DNA from: Channa striata
Lineage: Eukaryota > Chordata > Actinopteri > Anabantiformes > Channidae
Reading direction: 5' to 3'
DNA length: 64,000 nt
NCBI GenBank assembly: GCA_033026295.1
Contig: CM065183.1
Location: 2,852,001 to 2,916,000, forward strand
In this document: piece by piece, positions 1 to 13,700 of the stretch
Layout: each line of letters opens with the position of its first letter
Numbering within the stretch: the stretch's first letter is position 1
The notes under the pieces: generated by a model
Database searches by the model: none
The model's input: the letters and a program-made list of their open reading frames with translations, nothing else
Told to the model about the DNA's origin: nothing
Position numbers and translations under genes: made by a program

Positions 1-500
1 GCAGGATGTCTTCCAAAGCTGTGGCACCTTCCTCAGCTTCAGGCTCAGATCAAACATGTACAGCAGTATGTTGCACAGTTTTAAGCGGCCTGGAGCTGAT
101 GCCTTGATCCTGCAGAGCTCATTCCTCACCTGGTTTTTTGTGAGGGGCAGTATGGGGTGACTAGAGAGAGAGCTGAGGGCTGTGCTGAGCAAGGAATGTT
201 GCTGGAAAGTTTCACCGTTGGGGCAGAGACAGGGGTTTGCAGCAGGGGAGACTGGGTGGTGGCAGGGGTGGGCAGCTAGTCAAATCTATTGAAGAATAGA
301 CTTAGGTCATTCACCCACTCATGATCCCCCTCCACCTGCTGAATTGCTTCCTTGGAGTTGGCATAAAGTAAGTCCAATGTTTTATTGTCTCTGGTGCGGC
401 ATGAAATACTATGTTAATGTGGGCAGCGTGGACGATGGAGCATGGGGCATGGTTTAAATCTCTAGAAATGAGCAGAAGGGAATTTGTCTCTGTGCCCACA
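1..500 (-). mobile_element. L2/CR1-like non-LTR retrotransposon (LINE) fragment, broken
   Basis: Conceptual minus-strand translation gives pieces typical of fish LINE polyproteins. The end of the endonuclease region is at about 311-499 (ISRDLNHAP, then a stretch resembling the family motif around NKTLDLLYA). The start of the reverse transcriptase region is at about 1-140 (RIKASAPGRLKLCN, LSLKLRKVPQLWKTSC). The frame is interrupted by stops and shifts, so it is a dead copy. It runs off the left edge of the window. It belongs to the same broad type as the plus-strand relic at 47.9 kb. Exact clade is uncertain. Confidence 0.8.
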
Positions 501-644
501 AAAGTAGAAAAAACAGCAAACTCTGCAAGTTAGATGTCTAGATGTCTATAGTGTCGCTCTCCCGTTCACACTCTCTTACACTCTGAAGAAGGTTGGCATG
601 TAACCGGGAGCTGCTGCGCCTACTCAAAACTACAATTGTTGAAG

Positions 645-1585
645 TTAAGTATTAATTATTAAGACCCTTTACTCAGTACTTTGTTAAAATACCTTTGGCA
701 GCAATTATAACCTTGAGTCTTTATGGGATGACACAACAAGCTTTGCACACATGGATTGGAGGATTTTCTGTCGTTCTTCTTAACAAACATCAGTCTCAAG
801 TTCAGTCAGGTTAGATGGGGACCGTTGGTGGACAGCAATTATCAGGTCTGTCCAGATATCTTCGCTAGGGTTCAAGTCAGGGACATGGCTGGGCCACTTT
901 AGCACATTCACAGAGTTGTCCCCAAACCACTCCAGTGTTGTCTTGGCAGTGTGCTTAGGATTGTTGTTCTGTTGGAAGGTGAACCTTCAGCCTAGTCTGA
1001 GGTCCAGACTGTGGAACAGATTTTATTGAGGACATCTCTATACTTTACTCCATTCTTTCTGTTTTTAGCTGGGTGCGACCAGCTCTTGATGAAGTCCTGG
1101 TTGTGCCAAACTATCTCCATTTGAGAACTATGGAGGCCACTTGGGAACCTGCAGTGCAGCAGATTTGTAGCCTTCCCCTTATCTTTGCCTTGCAATAATC
1201 CTGTTTCTGAGCTCTGCAGGCAGTTCCATGGCTTTTGCTCTGATAGAGTATATATTGTCAGCTGTGAGGCTTGAGGTCAGGTGTGTGCCTTTTCAAATCA
1301 TTCCATTCAATTTAATTTACCACAGGTGGACTCCAATCAAGGTGTAGAAACAAGGCAGCTGTTGGAAAGGGTCTGAATACTTAGGTCAATGTGATGTTTC
1401 AGTTTCACCTTTTTCATTCATTTGCAAACATTTCAAAATATCAGTTTTCACTTCATTATGGGGTACTGAGTGTGAATTATTGAGAAAAAAATGAATTTAA
1501 ACAACTGTAGTGTCAGGCTGCAACATAATAAAATTTAAAAAATTGAAGGTGTTCTGAAAACTTTCTGATTGCACTGTAACTGATG
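645..1585 (-). mobile_element. Tc1/mariner-family transposon relic, internally deleted
   Basis: Minus-strand translation shows Tc1-type transposase blocks in order. The helix-turn-helix region is at about 1040-1195 (KDKGKATNLLHC, HNQDFIKSWSHPAK), followed by RKNGVKYRDVLNKI. The catalytic C-terminal block is at about 770-920 (NVLKWPSHVPDLNP, HQRSPSNLTELE). The central segment between the DNA-binding and catalytic parts is missing and stops interrupt the frame. The right flank (about 1365-1580) has the AT-rich end typical of this fish family, with GGGTCTGAATACTTA and TTATGGGGTACTGAGTGTG. The left terminal repeat is not recognisable. Confidence 0.9.
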
Positions 1586-1589
1586 TTGC

Positions 1590-4500
1590 ATGCAAATGTG
1601 CAATTCAATTTAAAAGTTTTGTGTCTTACACTTAGGGATTAAACCTACTCAGTCAATGGTGTAACTTTTAATTAGAGTATTTTTGTTGTATTTTAACCCA
1701 AACTATAATTTTTCTCTAAACCGAAGCAACTTGCTTTTTACTTAAACCCACCACTGCAATTGTTGCACCTTAACATCACAAAGTTGATTAATGACAGCTG
1801 TAGTGGTAGTGCATGACGTCCACCTGCTGTGCCTGCTAAGCCATATGTTCATCTAGGAACAGATAAAACAGATAAAAAGCCATTGATTGGCTTGATAAGA
1901 TCTGAATCAGGTCAGATTATCATCAACTCTGCTTTTCCCATCATCTGCAGAGTATTTTAGCATTTTAACTGAAAGCACAAATCAATCCCCATAACAGTAG
2001 ACAAGTTTAGAAGAAGCTGGTGAACTCGATGATCCATTTAAAAAATGTAGTCACATTTTTCTCAGAAAGATTTTTCTCAGGTGGAAACAATTACACAGCT
2101 AAAAGCTAAAAGCTTTGCCACTTAGAGAGGATTGTGATTAGCTTTTCTGTGAAAGGTCACCTGTCAGGAAAACTGTAAGCATTGGTCATTTCAAGTCAAA
2201 AGTCGAAAGCTGTTGTGATGGGAAAGAACTAATACCCTATTATACAATAATAGAGTAGAAAGATAATGATCCCACCCTGATTCTAGACCGACCTCTGACA
2301 AAATAAGGCTTTGCAGCTTTTGGGGCTTCAAACACTGTAATAAGCATTTTGCATGAAACATAATGAACTTCTCTTATCTGAGAGTATAAATGTTAAAAAG
2401 CTTAGTGGGCCCGGTGCACAGCCCTGAGGTATGTCATAAAAAAGCAATCTCATTTCCAATAACAGTACACAGCACAATGTTTTCCTCTCCTCATCCTCTC
2501 TGGGAATTTACATTAACTTCCAACGCTAAGGGAAATATTTAGTAGAATGAAATATGCTGACAGAGTATTACATAAGACAGGGTAAATCTAAGAGTGAGAT
2601 CAATCAACGATAGTTGTTCACCTCCTACATACACCGTGCTCAGCCAGCCTGATGTGGTGCGTATATCCGCTTAGCCTCCATCCATCTGATAGCACTAACA
2701 TTTTAATTTGCTGAACCATAATGCTGAAAGATTGGAGGTCACCCTCAACACTGAAACAGCCGCTTTCCCAGTTTTTCCGCTTTATTTCACAGTTTCTAAA
2801 GTGATAATTGCTCTCTGGGGTCGAATGCTTTCGATAGCAGCCAGTCAAACTTTAAGAATATCAAAGAGCAACACCAAAGCAGTTCTCTCTTCAAAACAGG
2901 GCAGTATTTCTTTGTAATAACTTTATGATTGCTGCGGTTATAGTGAACCAAAGGCGATTGGGTGATCATTGGAGGTCAGCCATGTGGAAAAATGCGAAAG
3001 CTGAAAAAGATGGGGAATACACCCCGTGACTGTCAAGTACTGAACAAAGTAGAAAATATATGCAAACCTTATATTGGTGGGTTGGGCAGAGTGAGAGGCA
3101 GATTTCACTCACTGCTTACCACACCCTCAACAGAAGTATAGCTAAAAGACATCAGCAAATGTCTCTCTTTACCTCTCACTGACAACTGAACACTGAATTG
3201 ATTGAATTCTTCATCTCTTTACTCACACAGTGATCATCTCTTGAATAGCATAGTCATAGATCTCTATCTGGACAGGTCTATAGCAGCCATATTTAAAAAA
3301 AAGTCTGATATAAATTGGTGAATACACTGGGGCACATTTTTTGCAGCACTGATCAAACTGGGGAGTGTTATGTAATTCCACACTACTTATCTGACAAGCC
3401 TCCCGGCAGATACATAATAGATGCAGAGCAAATATGTGGATCGGCTATGGAACGATAATGAATCCAATTCTTGAAGCACATCAAAGCTTTACCAAGTGGA
3501 GCTGTTACAGCCAGAAAATACATAAGTGCTAATGTGAATATATGCCATGGGCTGGGCATACTGCACAGAAGACACAGGAAAAGATAGCGGTTTTGGTTAA
3601 AAAAGTCAAAAGCGCTTCGAGTATTGTTGACTACGTAATATACGGCGTGTCATGCTGACTTTCTGAACATTATAACTGTATTTTGGAGAAAGCTCAACTT
3701 GTGTCCCTTGTGGCTAATTTCAGGCATGAAAAGCACTTTGATGAAGGTTAGACAAAGACTGCGGTTACGTTTAATACACGTGGTGTGTGCTGAGTGACTG
3801 TGATAACTTTTTCCCAGCTCATTGTACAAACTACACTCTACTAGGAAATGTGATATGTCAGCCCATAAATGTAGTTCTAGGTCTGCTTCTACTTTCTGCT
3901 GGTGTGACAATGAGGTGATGTGTAGCAGTAAAATTATGTGTAAAGGCCTTTCATTTTGTAACTTCCACAGCAGCACATACTCAGAACCTACTTAACCTAT
4001 GTAGTCGATCGGAAATGTTATATAGCATACAAAGACCTACTCCACCCACTAGGAGGCAGATTGTAGGTGTGTTTGTGGGTGGATAAAAAAACCACAATGG
4101 ACCACTAAATCCCATGATTCTTTCCCAATCAGGTGACCCTACTTACTTTTGAATCTATGTATCCACTGCAGATCATATTCCCTCAATGTATCTGGAGTCT
4201 GTACTTTCCACAACTGAATGATGGAAAATAAACAAAAAAAAAAAAAAGGCAGGTATATTTGAGCTGGTAACATGTTGTAAAAAACCAATTCAAATTTTAT
4301 CTATTAAGACAGACCACAATCCCTTCCTAAACCTTATGCAGTAAGAGTCATAACTTCTTTAGCAAAGCTGTTTTCAAAAAAACAGGATGCTGTAATGCAC
4401 AAACTAATATTTTGGCAGAAAAAAACTTTCTTGGATATGTAAAGTTTCTATGTATTTTACCATTTATGACTTTCACCATTTATTTTCACTACGAACACAT

Positions 4501-5855
4501 CATCATTATGTTAACAGAAAATTGAATCCACTCCCAATTACGCTCCCTTAAATAGTCGTTGTGGCAGCTTCCTCTTTTGGATACTCCTTACAGATTTATG
4601 TCAGCACACCATGACGAACTGAACTTCAAAATGTTGAAACGTGGTATAAATGGACAGACAGGCAGCCCACTAGGTTCTTTATTTCTTTATGGCTGCTCCC
4701 TAAACACTCATAAAAGCTAATTTCTTTCAAATGTGGCTGGCTTGACCAGGATTCAGTGCTGTGTAGTCCTCAATGACTGAAGGCCATTAAAAGCCAATTA
4801 AAACATCTTTTCATTGTCAACAGTGCATCGGCTATAAATAGACATAGTTAAACAGGCACAGGGTTGTGTGTGACCGAGAAATGAACAACTACACACACTA
4901 AAGCGACACACAAATAAAGATACACACCACACAGTAATATTAAGCCTGGAAATATTTTAATTAAGGCAGGTCTTTCGTTTCCTGTCTCCTTAAAGACGAC
5001 TGCTGCATCTGTGACATTAAGCACTGATTTGTGAGGGGAACTCTTTGGATCCCACTGGGTGATGCTGTGAAGGATTGTGAGTCATTCCCTGATTACTGAA
5101 AGAATCAGAGCTTGTTTTTTTTTTACCTGTGGGGAGCTCCTATAAGTGGTTAAGCTCAGATTGGCCAAGCCATGGGAGTTATAATAAGATTGTCCCCCAC
5201 ATTTGTGTGTGATTTGGGTTTAAGAGAAGCAGAGAATGTGTTTTAAATGCTTATACAATGTGAGAAAGTCATAACTCATAGACTTAATACATGTTCTTAC
5301 CTTAGTTACAAGACAGATTTTGCCCTATTGGTGGCAAGAAACATAAGTCTTTGTGGCCCATTGCAACAAAACTAGGCAATGCAGCATTTGGGTGTAAAGG
5401 ATGAGAAATATGTCAGGACGCCTGCCATCATTTTGGTGTCAACAAACACCTGCTGATGTGGAGGCGCTCTATTAACACTTTCACAGGTCATACGGGAGAG
5501 TGGGGACAAATCACATGTGGGCATGTAGGTTGTAGAAACCTTTCCATTAATTGAATTTATTGCAGGTTATTTATTGCAAAAGTGTTATAATGATATAATA
5601 TGATATAATTTCATTGGTTTTGGTAAGGTGTACAGGTACATAATGAACTGCCAGCTGAGTGTATTTTTGAAAAAATAAAAGATAAATAAAAATGCCACAA
5701 GGACACACTCAAAAAGGTTATTTTTCATTCTGACTTTCATGTCACTGCCACTTATGTGAAATGAGATGGAGAGCATATTTGACGAGAAAAATAAAATAAA
5801 ATATACATTTCAGAAATTTGAAAGAAAGAGAGATGTTGAAGAAAGAAAAGAGAAT
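1590..5855. other. No gene recognised; AT-rich intron-like DNA
   Basis: Inspected on both strands. I see only short chance frames (the longest, at 3650-3976 minus, has no recognisable domain) and an A14 tract at 4234-4247. No transposon family was recognised here. Confidence 0.6.
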
Positions 5856-5857
5856 AC

Positions 5858-5888
5858 AGAGAGAGAGAGAGAGAGACAGAGAGAGAGC
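5858..5888. repeat. (GA)n microsatellite, interrupted
   Basis: GA dinucleotide tract with one C interruption near 5877, embedded in purine-rich sequence. Confidence 0.9.
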
Positions 5889-6182
5889 AGGAGTCCAGTG
5901 TGGGAAAGATGAATGATGGAGTCTAAATGAAATGTCATTCCCAGTAATGGGAAAAAGCCCCTGCCAGAAAGCAGGTCACTTAAATTGCAAAAGATATACT
6001 TAAGCAGGGTTGCCTGGAGCACAGTGAGCTTGACAAAACTGTTAACATTAACTTCCCCAAATCAAAATGAAGGAGGGGGCAGGGGAAGAGCAAAGCAGGA
6101 AAATAAAATGCATTGCTTTTTGTCTACGACCTGTGCAACCTGGCTAGACAGGTATCAGCACTGACAATGAATGCTTTTGGGT

Positions 6183-6185
<3 letters not shown>

Positions 6186-6220
<35 letters not shown>
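6186..6220. repeat. (AC)n microsatellite
   Basis: Uninterrupted AC repeat of about 17 units. Confidence 0.97.
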
Positions 6221-6223
<3 letters not shown>

Positions 6224-9200
6224 GTAAACACTCAATTTTGCAAATATGCACCTCGTTCTCTTTCTCTCTCGTGCGTATCGTATGTCGTCTATTTATACAT
6301 GTAGCTTTGCAGCAGTAAAGCAAATAGAGTTTGGCAGTTGTCCGTTGTTTCCTCGAGCTCAGCTTTGTTGTTCCTTTTAATGACAATCTCAATAGTTTGT
6401 TGACTGCGATAGTCACGTCTGCCATGGGTGAAGAAACACAGCCCCTAAACCAGCATTATAGAGCAGACTTTCCATTTGAAATACACACACGGCCCCTGGC
6501 AGGAATCAATAGGAGGAGGATAAAATGCACCTCCATTTAATTAAGATAACCCGCACATTCGCTCATAATCTCTCTCTTTTCTCCATCTTTCTCCCTCCAT
6601 CTTTCTTTCTGTGCCACTACCCATGTCATTCCCCTCTGGGGGGGCAAGAAATGTTGTCAGTAGGAATATGGATTTAATCGTTTCCCAGATCAACGCCGTG
6701 TTTTTCTTCCCCTGAAGCGTGTTCTCACTCCCCCACCCCCACAACCTCCTCTCTGAAACGCTGTCTGGGGACTGTTCTGCAGCCGGAATGTGTTTGCTCT
6801 GGGGCAATTGGACTACTGGGGTTGACATCTTCAGCTGAACGTGTTACAATTCATTGTGTGGCTCTGTGTGACAATGCAGCAGGGCGCTGCTGGACTGCTT
6901 TCAGCCACACTTTGTGGCATATTGCTCCGTGTTTGGTTTTGTAAGGACTGGGATTATAGACTTTCAGACTGGGATTAAAGATCTGGAAAAGAACATCTAC
7001 AGCAGACTAATATACAGGGTTTGAATTTTATTCTCCACTGGGTTTTTGTTGGGGAAGTGCCAGTGCAGTTTTGTTAATGATTATACCATCCACTTCCTTT
7101 AATATTAGCCAATCCCAATTCCACTGCTCATTGTAAATGTTCTTTGTATGTGTATCTGAGACATTTGTATTCAATCTGACACAGGGTATTTTTCAGGTTC
7201 TAGGTGCTGGACACAAACAATGTCAATCTGTCATTCTGAATGTCTTCCGTATCCGCACAGGCAGGTGTGTGGTAAATATCTGAAATGTCCTACACGACGG
7301 TGGACACCAACATTTATGTCCACAGAAATTAGCTGGTTGCAGACATCCCACCTTCCCAGAATTTCCAGGAGTCTCCACCTGCCATTCATAAGCAACATCC
7401 CAGAAATCAAATCTGTCATAAGTGAACCTTTCACTTGTCTTGACCACACATTAATAAAGTGGTGTGAATTGGCTCTCAGGCTGTATAGGACATGTTCAAA
7501 GACCTAACAAAGACTAGGTCAGTTCTGTTTTTGCTCAGAGACTTAATCCACTCAGGAGAGTAAAACAAAACAATTTTCAGACTTGGATCGGCTTAGTTTT
7601 GGCTCATACCAATCCTTTTCAAATCTGACTTGATTTGGAATCTCTAGTTTTTATTATTTTGCTCTTAATGGGGAGGTGGGATTAAAATATTAAGATCTGA
7701 ACCCTCGTTTAGGGGGGGGCATTCCTGTCCATTAAAAACATGATATGAAGTAACATGCAATGCATAATATTAGTAGTAAAATTAAATAAATAAAAATTAA
7801 TAAAATAAAATGTATGTATTTTACTGTAGTTATTCTAACCACTGTACAACCACCTTGGAGTTTTGAATAGGATTTAGGGTCAGGTTAAAACACTCATTAA
7901 AGCTGAAATCATTTGTTTTTGCTTTATCCTTTTTTTATGGATACTTCCATCCTTGTTGAGCTCAAACTGGCATATACTTATTTATCTTATAATTCCTATT
8001 TATTATAATAAACAATAATGTCCCAGACACATAACAATGTACTATGTTCATTGTAATAAAGGTTGTGCTGTTTTAACACATTTTACGAGTCACATGACTT
8101 CACAGTAATTGAGGGAGAAATCCATCGGCTCTTTATGACGACAGAGTGTGACATCAGAGTCTCCTGATACAAACGTGTGTGGTTTTTAATGTGGGTCATA
8201 GTATTTCTGGTGTCACCTTTTATAAAGAGATGAAGTGGGTCCCACTATAGAAGCACTTCAAGCCCATAGAGAGCAAAGCACATAAACACACACCTACTGT
8301 GCACACACATGTAGGGACAGAAGTACGTTCCCATTTAATATGTGTACTGTATGAAAAAAATAGATGGATATACACATGCTAGGGGTCATAAATGTTGTAA
8401 TTTTCCAGGCTTTCGAAAGGTCACAGCTTCGATCACAGCCTGGTTGCCACACTGGTGGACTCACTCGTCAACAAGCCATTTTGAGATCTATGTGTGTGTG
8501 TTTTCTTTTTTGTAAACATTTAAAGTTATTCAAATAGTTGGTACATCAAGGTTAGGGCAAGTCTCCAGAATCCCTCTCCTCACTCTCTTTTTATGTGCAT
8601 GCAGTTTAACTTTCTCACTCAACTCATTTTAAAACTAAGGCACAAAATAAGGTTGCATCTAGAAAACTATCAAACTAAATTCATTCAGTCTGGGAAGGGA
8701 AACAAAGCTGTTTTAAGTGTCCAGAAGTCCTCAGCCAGTCCAAAGCATATTGACCTATCCAGAAAGCCACAAAAGACCCAAGGGCCCAAGCTCAAGTCAG
8801 GTTTGGTATTTAATAACAATGGTTAAGTAAAAATTTGGATTTTGCTTAATTTCACTCCATCATCACATGACTTTTGTCACATATCTAAATACTAGGTGAC
8901 TGTCTTATATTCCCTACAGCTCTCCCTGCAAAATCCACTTACAGCAAAGAAAAAACCATTACAACCAGTTCAGCTATAGGTACAAATTTGGAGGGTGTTT
9001 TTTGATTTTACCATGGCCACTATGTATTTCAGCTGTTAAGTGACACAAATTTATTTTCTTGTCACTTTCCCATTTTACATAAAAACACTGAGCCTCCATG
9101 TTCATGTGCTTTTACTGCTATGCAATAACAAGCCAGGAGTTTTAAATTTAGAAAGGTGAAACAACAGAGTTCATACACCATTAAATGTTTTAAATATTAC

Positions 9201-9735
9201 TATTTAGAATAACTGTGAACATCGCTTATGGACTGCTAGATCCTGCAGCTAATGTTTACAACCTTACCACCGCCATTTATTTCCGAGTCAAATTTTGGCC
9301 ACAGCGTGCTCATAAATTCCATAAGACAGATTTTGCTCTGACTCAGACTGAAGGCATACTGCCAAAGTTTTGATACAATGTATGCCAAATTACTAAAAAG
9401 ACATGTATATGCTTACTAAATACAATAACTTTAAAAATGCATCCAAAGAACCTCATTTATCAACCACCCCCCTGTGCATTACAGGTTAATGGACTCTTCC
9501 GTCCTAGACTGCATCACACGCCAAGTACAAACACATTTACCTGGGAAGGCAATGATGGTGAAGCACAAATTTGGTAACACGCCAAGACTTTAAATAGCAC
9601 AATAGATCCATCAAACTAAATAATCACAACGGAAAAAGGGGAAAATAAATAAAGCTAAGCCTCTGTAACATTTCATAGTGTGTCCACTCGTAGGAATAAT
9701 TATTCCTATAAGAAAGTGCTGCTGTCCATCTTTTC
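6221..9735. other. No gene recognised; intron-like DNA
   Basis: No coding exon or known transposon was identified. A short run at 8410-8455 (CTTCGATCAC and nearby bases) vaguely recalls a tRNA-derived SINE box B, but is too weak to annotate as one. Confidence 0.55.
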
Positions 9736-9736
9736 A

Positions 9737-9960
9737 TTATCTGTAACCGTTATCCTGTTTAGGGAGACGGGGCCAGCTTTCATAGGGTGAGAGGCGAGGT
9801 ACCCCCTGGACAGGTCTCCAGTCTGTTTTAGGGCCAACACAGACAGCCATTCACACCTTGGGTCAATTTGGAGTCACCAATTAACATGAGTATTCTACCC
9901 GGAGCAAACCTACACAAGAACAGGGAGAACATCATGCTGCCCCATAACGCAACAAATAAA
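9737..9960 (+). repeat. Common teleost interspersed repeat, copy 1
   Basis: Matches from memory a repeat seen widely in fish genomes. Hallmarks are ATCTGTAACCGTTATCC at the start, GGTGAGAGGCGAGGTACCCC, GGACAGGTCTCCAGTCTG, GTCAATTTGGAGTCACCAAT, and a GGGAGAACATCATGC-like end. The transposon class is not certain. The same repeat occurs in reverse at about 15.0-15.3 kb. Confidence 0.75.
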
Positions 9961-10599
9961 TGTCGATGTTTTTAAGTTGTAAACATTTCCAGAGTTAGAA
10001 ATCCTTGATAAAAATTACAATAAGTCGTTTTTTCTCAGCTTGTTGACATATTTTAACTTTGACCTTATAATGACCGATGCAGTAAATGATCTGCTTGTTC
10101 CATGATCTGCTTGGCCTCATAGAAACCACACATGGGTTCATTGGGACCCCCATATTATTAGTTCTATCTTTGATTCAACCAGCAGCTTCATCTAGGTCCT
10201 TTATTTAAATCATCTTTCTACTATTTGGACTTCCATATCCATTTAAAAAGGAATCAGTAATCTTGTATTTGCATAATTTGAAGTTACACATATAAGCCGC
10301 GCTCCAAGCTTTTAATCCAAGGCTCAGCTTAGCAAACAAAGACTTTCATGATCAGGTGTCCAGTTAACATGTACAAAAGCTGAACATCTTTTGACCAACC
10401 TGAATCCAGAAAGTCCAATGGTAATACTGTACTGTGTATAGGTTCATAATGGCACAGTCAGCATTAAATCCTAAGGCTTGTTCTTTATTAAGAGAAAAAA
10501 AAGGGCTGAAAGCTGAAAGTCTGAGCTAAGGTTCGTATTGTTGTGAAATTGTGTATACAGTATTTCATAAGATGTAGCTTAAGTTTCGCATTGCAATTT

Positions 10600-10755
10600 T
10601 GTGAACACACTAAAGAACTTTGGATGGGTAGAGCCGTCGATTTGTTTGACTCCTGGTTCTCTTGGTGTGTCCCTGGGCAAGGCACTGAACCTCCAAGTTG
10701 TCCCTGCTATGTTGTAAGCAGCTTTGGATAAAAGTATCTGCTAAATGACATTGTT
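10600..10755 (+). mobile_element. tRNA-derived SINE, diverged
   Basis: The head resembles a tRNA promoter region (GGGTAGAGCCGTCG, then CTCCTGGTTCTC as a weak box B). The body follows as GTGTGTCCCTGGGCAAGGCA, and the end as GCAGCTTTGGATAAAAG then TCTGCTAAATGACA, a pattern common to fish SINEs. The copy is degenerate and no clean target-site duplication is obvious. Confidence 0.65.
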
Positions 10756-10759
10756 GTCA

Positions 10760-13700
10760 TTTATTAATTGAAACGCCTGCATCCTGTTTTCTACGTGGGT
10801 TTTTTTCTTATGTTATTCTGCACCCACATACACACCCATGTACTGCTGCTTAAGTTCCTTTACTTTTAAAGGGCTTTCCTGTCCTTCCATATCCCGTGTC
10901 TCTCATTCTTTAAATAAGTATAAATAATTTTATACATTTCATATGACCAATAATATATACACATACTTGACTTTCTGACACTGACCACTTTGTGAACATA
11001 CTATGAACCTATGGATTTATATTTAATTTTTTCCAAAAAGGGAATTAAACTTCAGTTTAAAACATTTGAAATCATTTTCCAGTCTGCCCCACCTCATCAT
11101 TCACACCTGCTATTTTCATTCAAATCAAAATGAAAAGTCAGAGTGTCTGTTTAAAAAAATGTAATGTCTGTACGTTAGAAACCCTCGTTTTTTTTTGGTT
11201 CATCATCAAACAGTGTTTACCTACAAGCAAGACCTGATTTCTTTGGCCGACGGCTGCTACTTATAATACTGCATGTCTGCAGATAGAGAGTCCAATTCAA
11301 TACGTACATTTACCTAAACAATACTCTCCAAACTTTGGGAGGGGTGTAGATGTGTTCTCTGTAACACACAGTGAATACCCAGAGCTCATCATCTCCTGAT
11401 TATCAGCGTCTCCTCAAGGTTAACAAGAGTACACACCTCTGCAGAGCATTAAACCTGATTAGCTGATTTGCATACTAGTTTCATAATGTGGCCACAATTC
11501 ATTACACATTCAGTTCATTGCTGCTCCCCAGGAAACACTGATCTCCTCCATCCAGACACAACACTACACACACACGTGCCAATTGAACGAAATGGTTTTT
11601 TTTTAGCACTTGATATCTCACACACATGAAAAACACAAGCTGAAGAAAACAAAGGATTTTCAATGATTATTTACCTTTGACCAGTAACTGTGACTTCATA
11701 TACATGGTACATGTCTACACTGATTAGTATTATTTTCCAAAAAGTAAATCAACAAATTCTAATGATCTATAACCATCTCTGTTAAAGCCCCTTGTCTTAG
11801 AAATACAACTGAAGCTGAAGTCGCTAATATTTCAAAAGCTTTTAGAGTTTGTCTCAAATACTGAAATAAGGACAAAAAATATCAGGCAGACGATTGTCTG
11901 TCCTGATGCTTGGACAAACCTGAAACCTACGGATGCTGCACAAATGGTACAAAAGGTTTTTTAGTTTTTGACAGTGAGGTAGATGCATACATCTTATGAC
12001 AGGCTGAACAACTAGTTGGTTAAACCTTGGATGGAAGACGACCCTGCACATCCAGTGTGAAGGCCAACTGTCAAGTGTTCCTAGACGAAAAACAGACACG
12101 GAGAACAAGCAGCAGCTTTGTGCTGAAAAGGCCAAAAAGAAGGAAAAATGTGCCTATTTAGGATTTGAGATCCTAGATGCTACATTGGGAAATCAAGGAG
12201 AGTCAAGTTTGCAAATCATAGCAAGCCTGAAATAAACTTGTTTTAGTTGTATGTCTCCTTCGAAGAAGAATCAAATTTCATCACTGGTGTCTGATGTCAC
12301 AAATGTCCAAAGTGTTTTAAAACATAACACTATTATTTTTTAACAATGTGATTTTATCTCCCAACTGTCAACACCAACTGCCTCAGACTGGAGCAGTCCT
12401 GGTCCAACTTGGTCCAGTGAGTCATCACAGCCAAATTATTTTCGTGACTGACTAAACAGCTGTAGTTTGTGTGTTAAAATAACCACGGAAACAACTAGCA
12501 CCGCAGGGGATTTTTAAGAATGATTTTGCAAATGTTACCTCGTTGACTGCATTTTATCAGGCTGGTGGAGGGAATCTCTCTGGCTGCACGGGAGTGGAGA
12601 AGATGACAACAGCAGATATATTGTGGCTTAATGTGACTATTCGCACATGATGTATGTTTACATTTTTGTATGTTGTGTGTTTTTTCAGTCTTGATGTTTG
12701 TGGGTTGGTGAAATGCCATTGACCAGCAGTGACACATGATTATGTTTCACGTCTTGACTAGACGTCATGAGTCAAGACCCATGTCACAACCAGCACTTAA
12801 CAAATCAGGTGCCAAGTAAAAACCAACAAATCCCAAGTATTAAATCAACACCAAGTAGACACAAAAAAAGTGTCAACTTTTAATTCCGGTTCCATATCTA
12901 GACCTGGCTAACTGGCTACTGACTGTCACACCTGTAGGGTGTTTTCAGCTCTGGGCCAGTGCTTGTGCTTAGAAAACACATGATCATCTGTGGTCAGTGT
13001 TTAAGAGGTTAGTGACAAGTGGCAGAAACAGGTCCACTTAAGGTTATGGCTATTTACGACTCATTTACAGCTTGTAAATTTGGCCAGTGAAGAAAATTGC
13101 TATTTAAAAAAGATAAAAATAAGAAGTCAAATCAAATGTCTGTGTAACACTGTTCTGACGTGACCATACTAAGTCAGACTCTACTCCAAGACACATAAGT
13201 TGACCCTGCAGCTCTGCAGACTCAGACTCTTACTCTCGTCCATCCAATCCATCTGTGGCACACTCATGTTTTGAGGGCAGTGCTCGTTTCTCAAAGTGCT
13301 AACACTTGTTATTTTAACTTTAATCAAACATTGCATGCAACAGAGAAATATGCCAGTGTGTCAATCTGTTGCTGAATCTGAGTGGTTGGGTTATATAATT
13401 TGTAGGTAGCAGCAGTCATGCTGCAGTGATATTTCGTCCTGAATTTCAAAACTGTGCAAATTCTGACACCGTCTGTGTTTGATTCTTTCATTCAACGTGA
13501 CTCATGGATCTGCTTTCTGTTGACAACTAAAGCTTTAACCAGCTTTCTTCCACAAGTGTCAGATTATGTCTGGGGTAGCCCATAATCAAACAAATAGTGT
13601 ATGGAGTGTGTGCAGAAGCTACCTGGGTTCACTGTAAGTGACAGGCCAACTGCTTCTAACATACAGGGCACTCCAACATGACGGAATCTCCAACCTGGAT

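Noticed and set aside
8400..8460. tRNA-like or SINE box B
   Set aside because: Only about eight bases resemble a box B, with no box A, body or tail.
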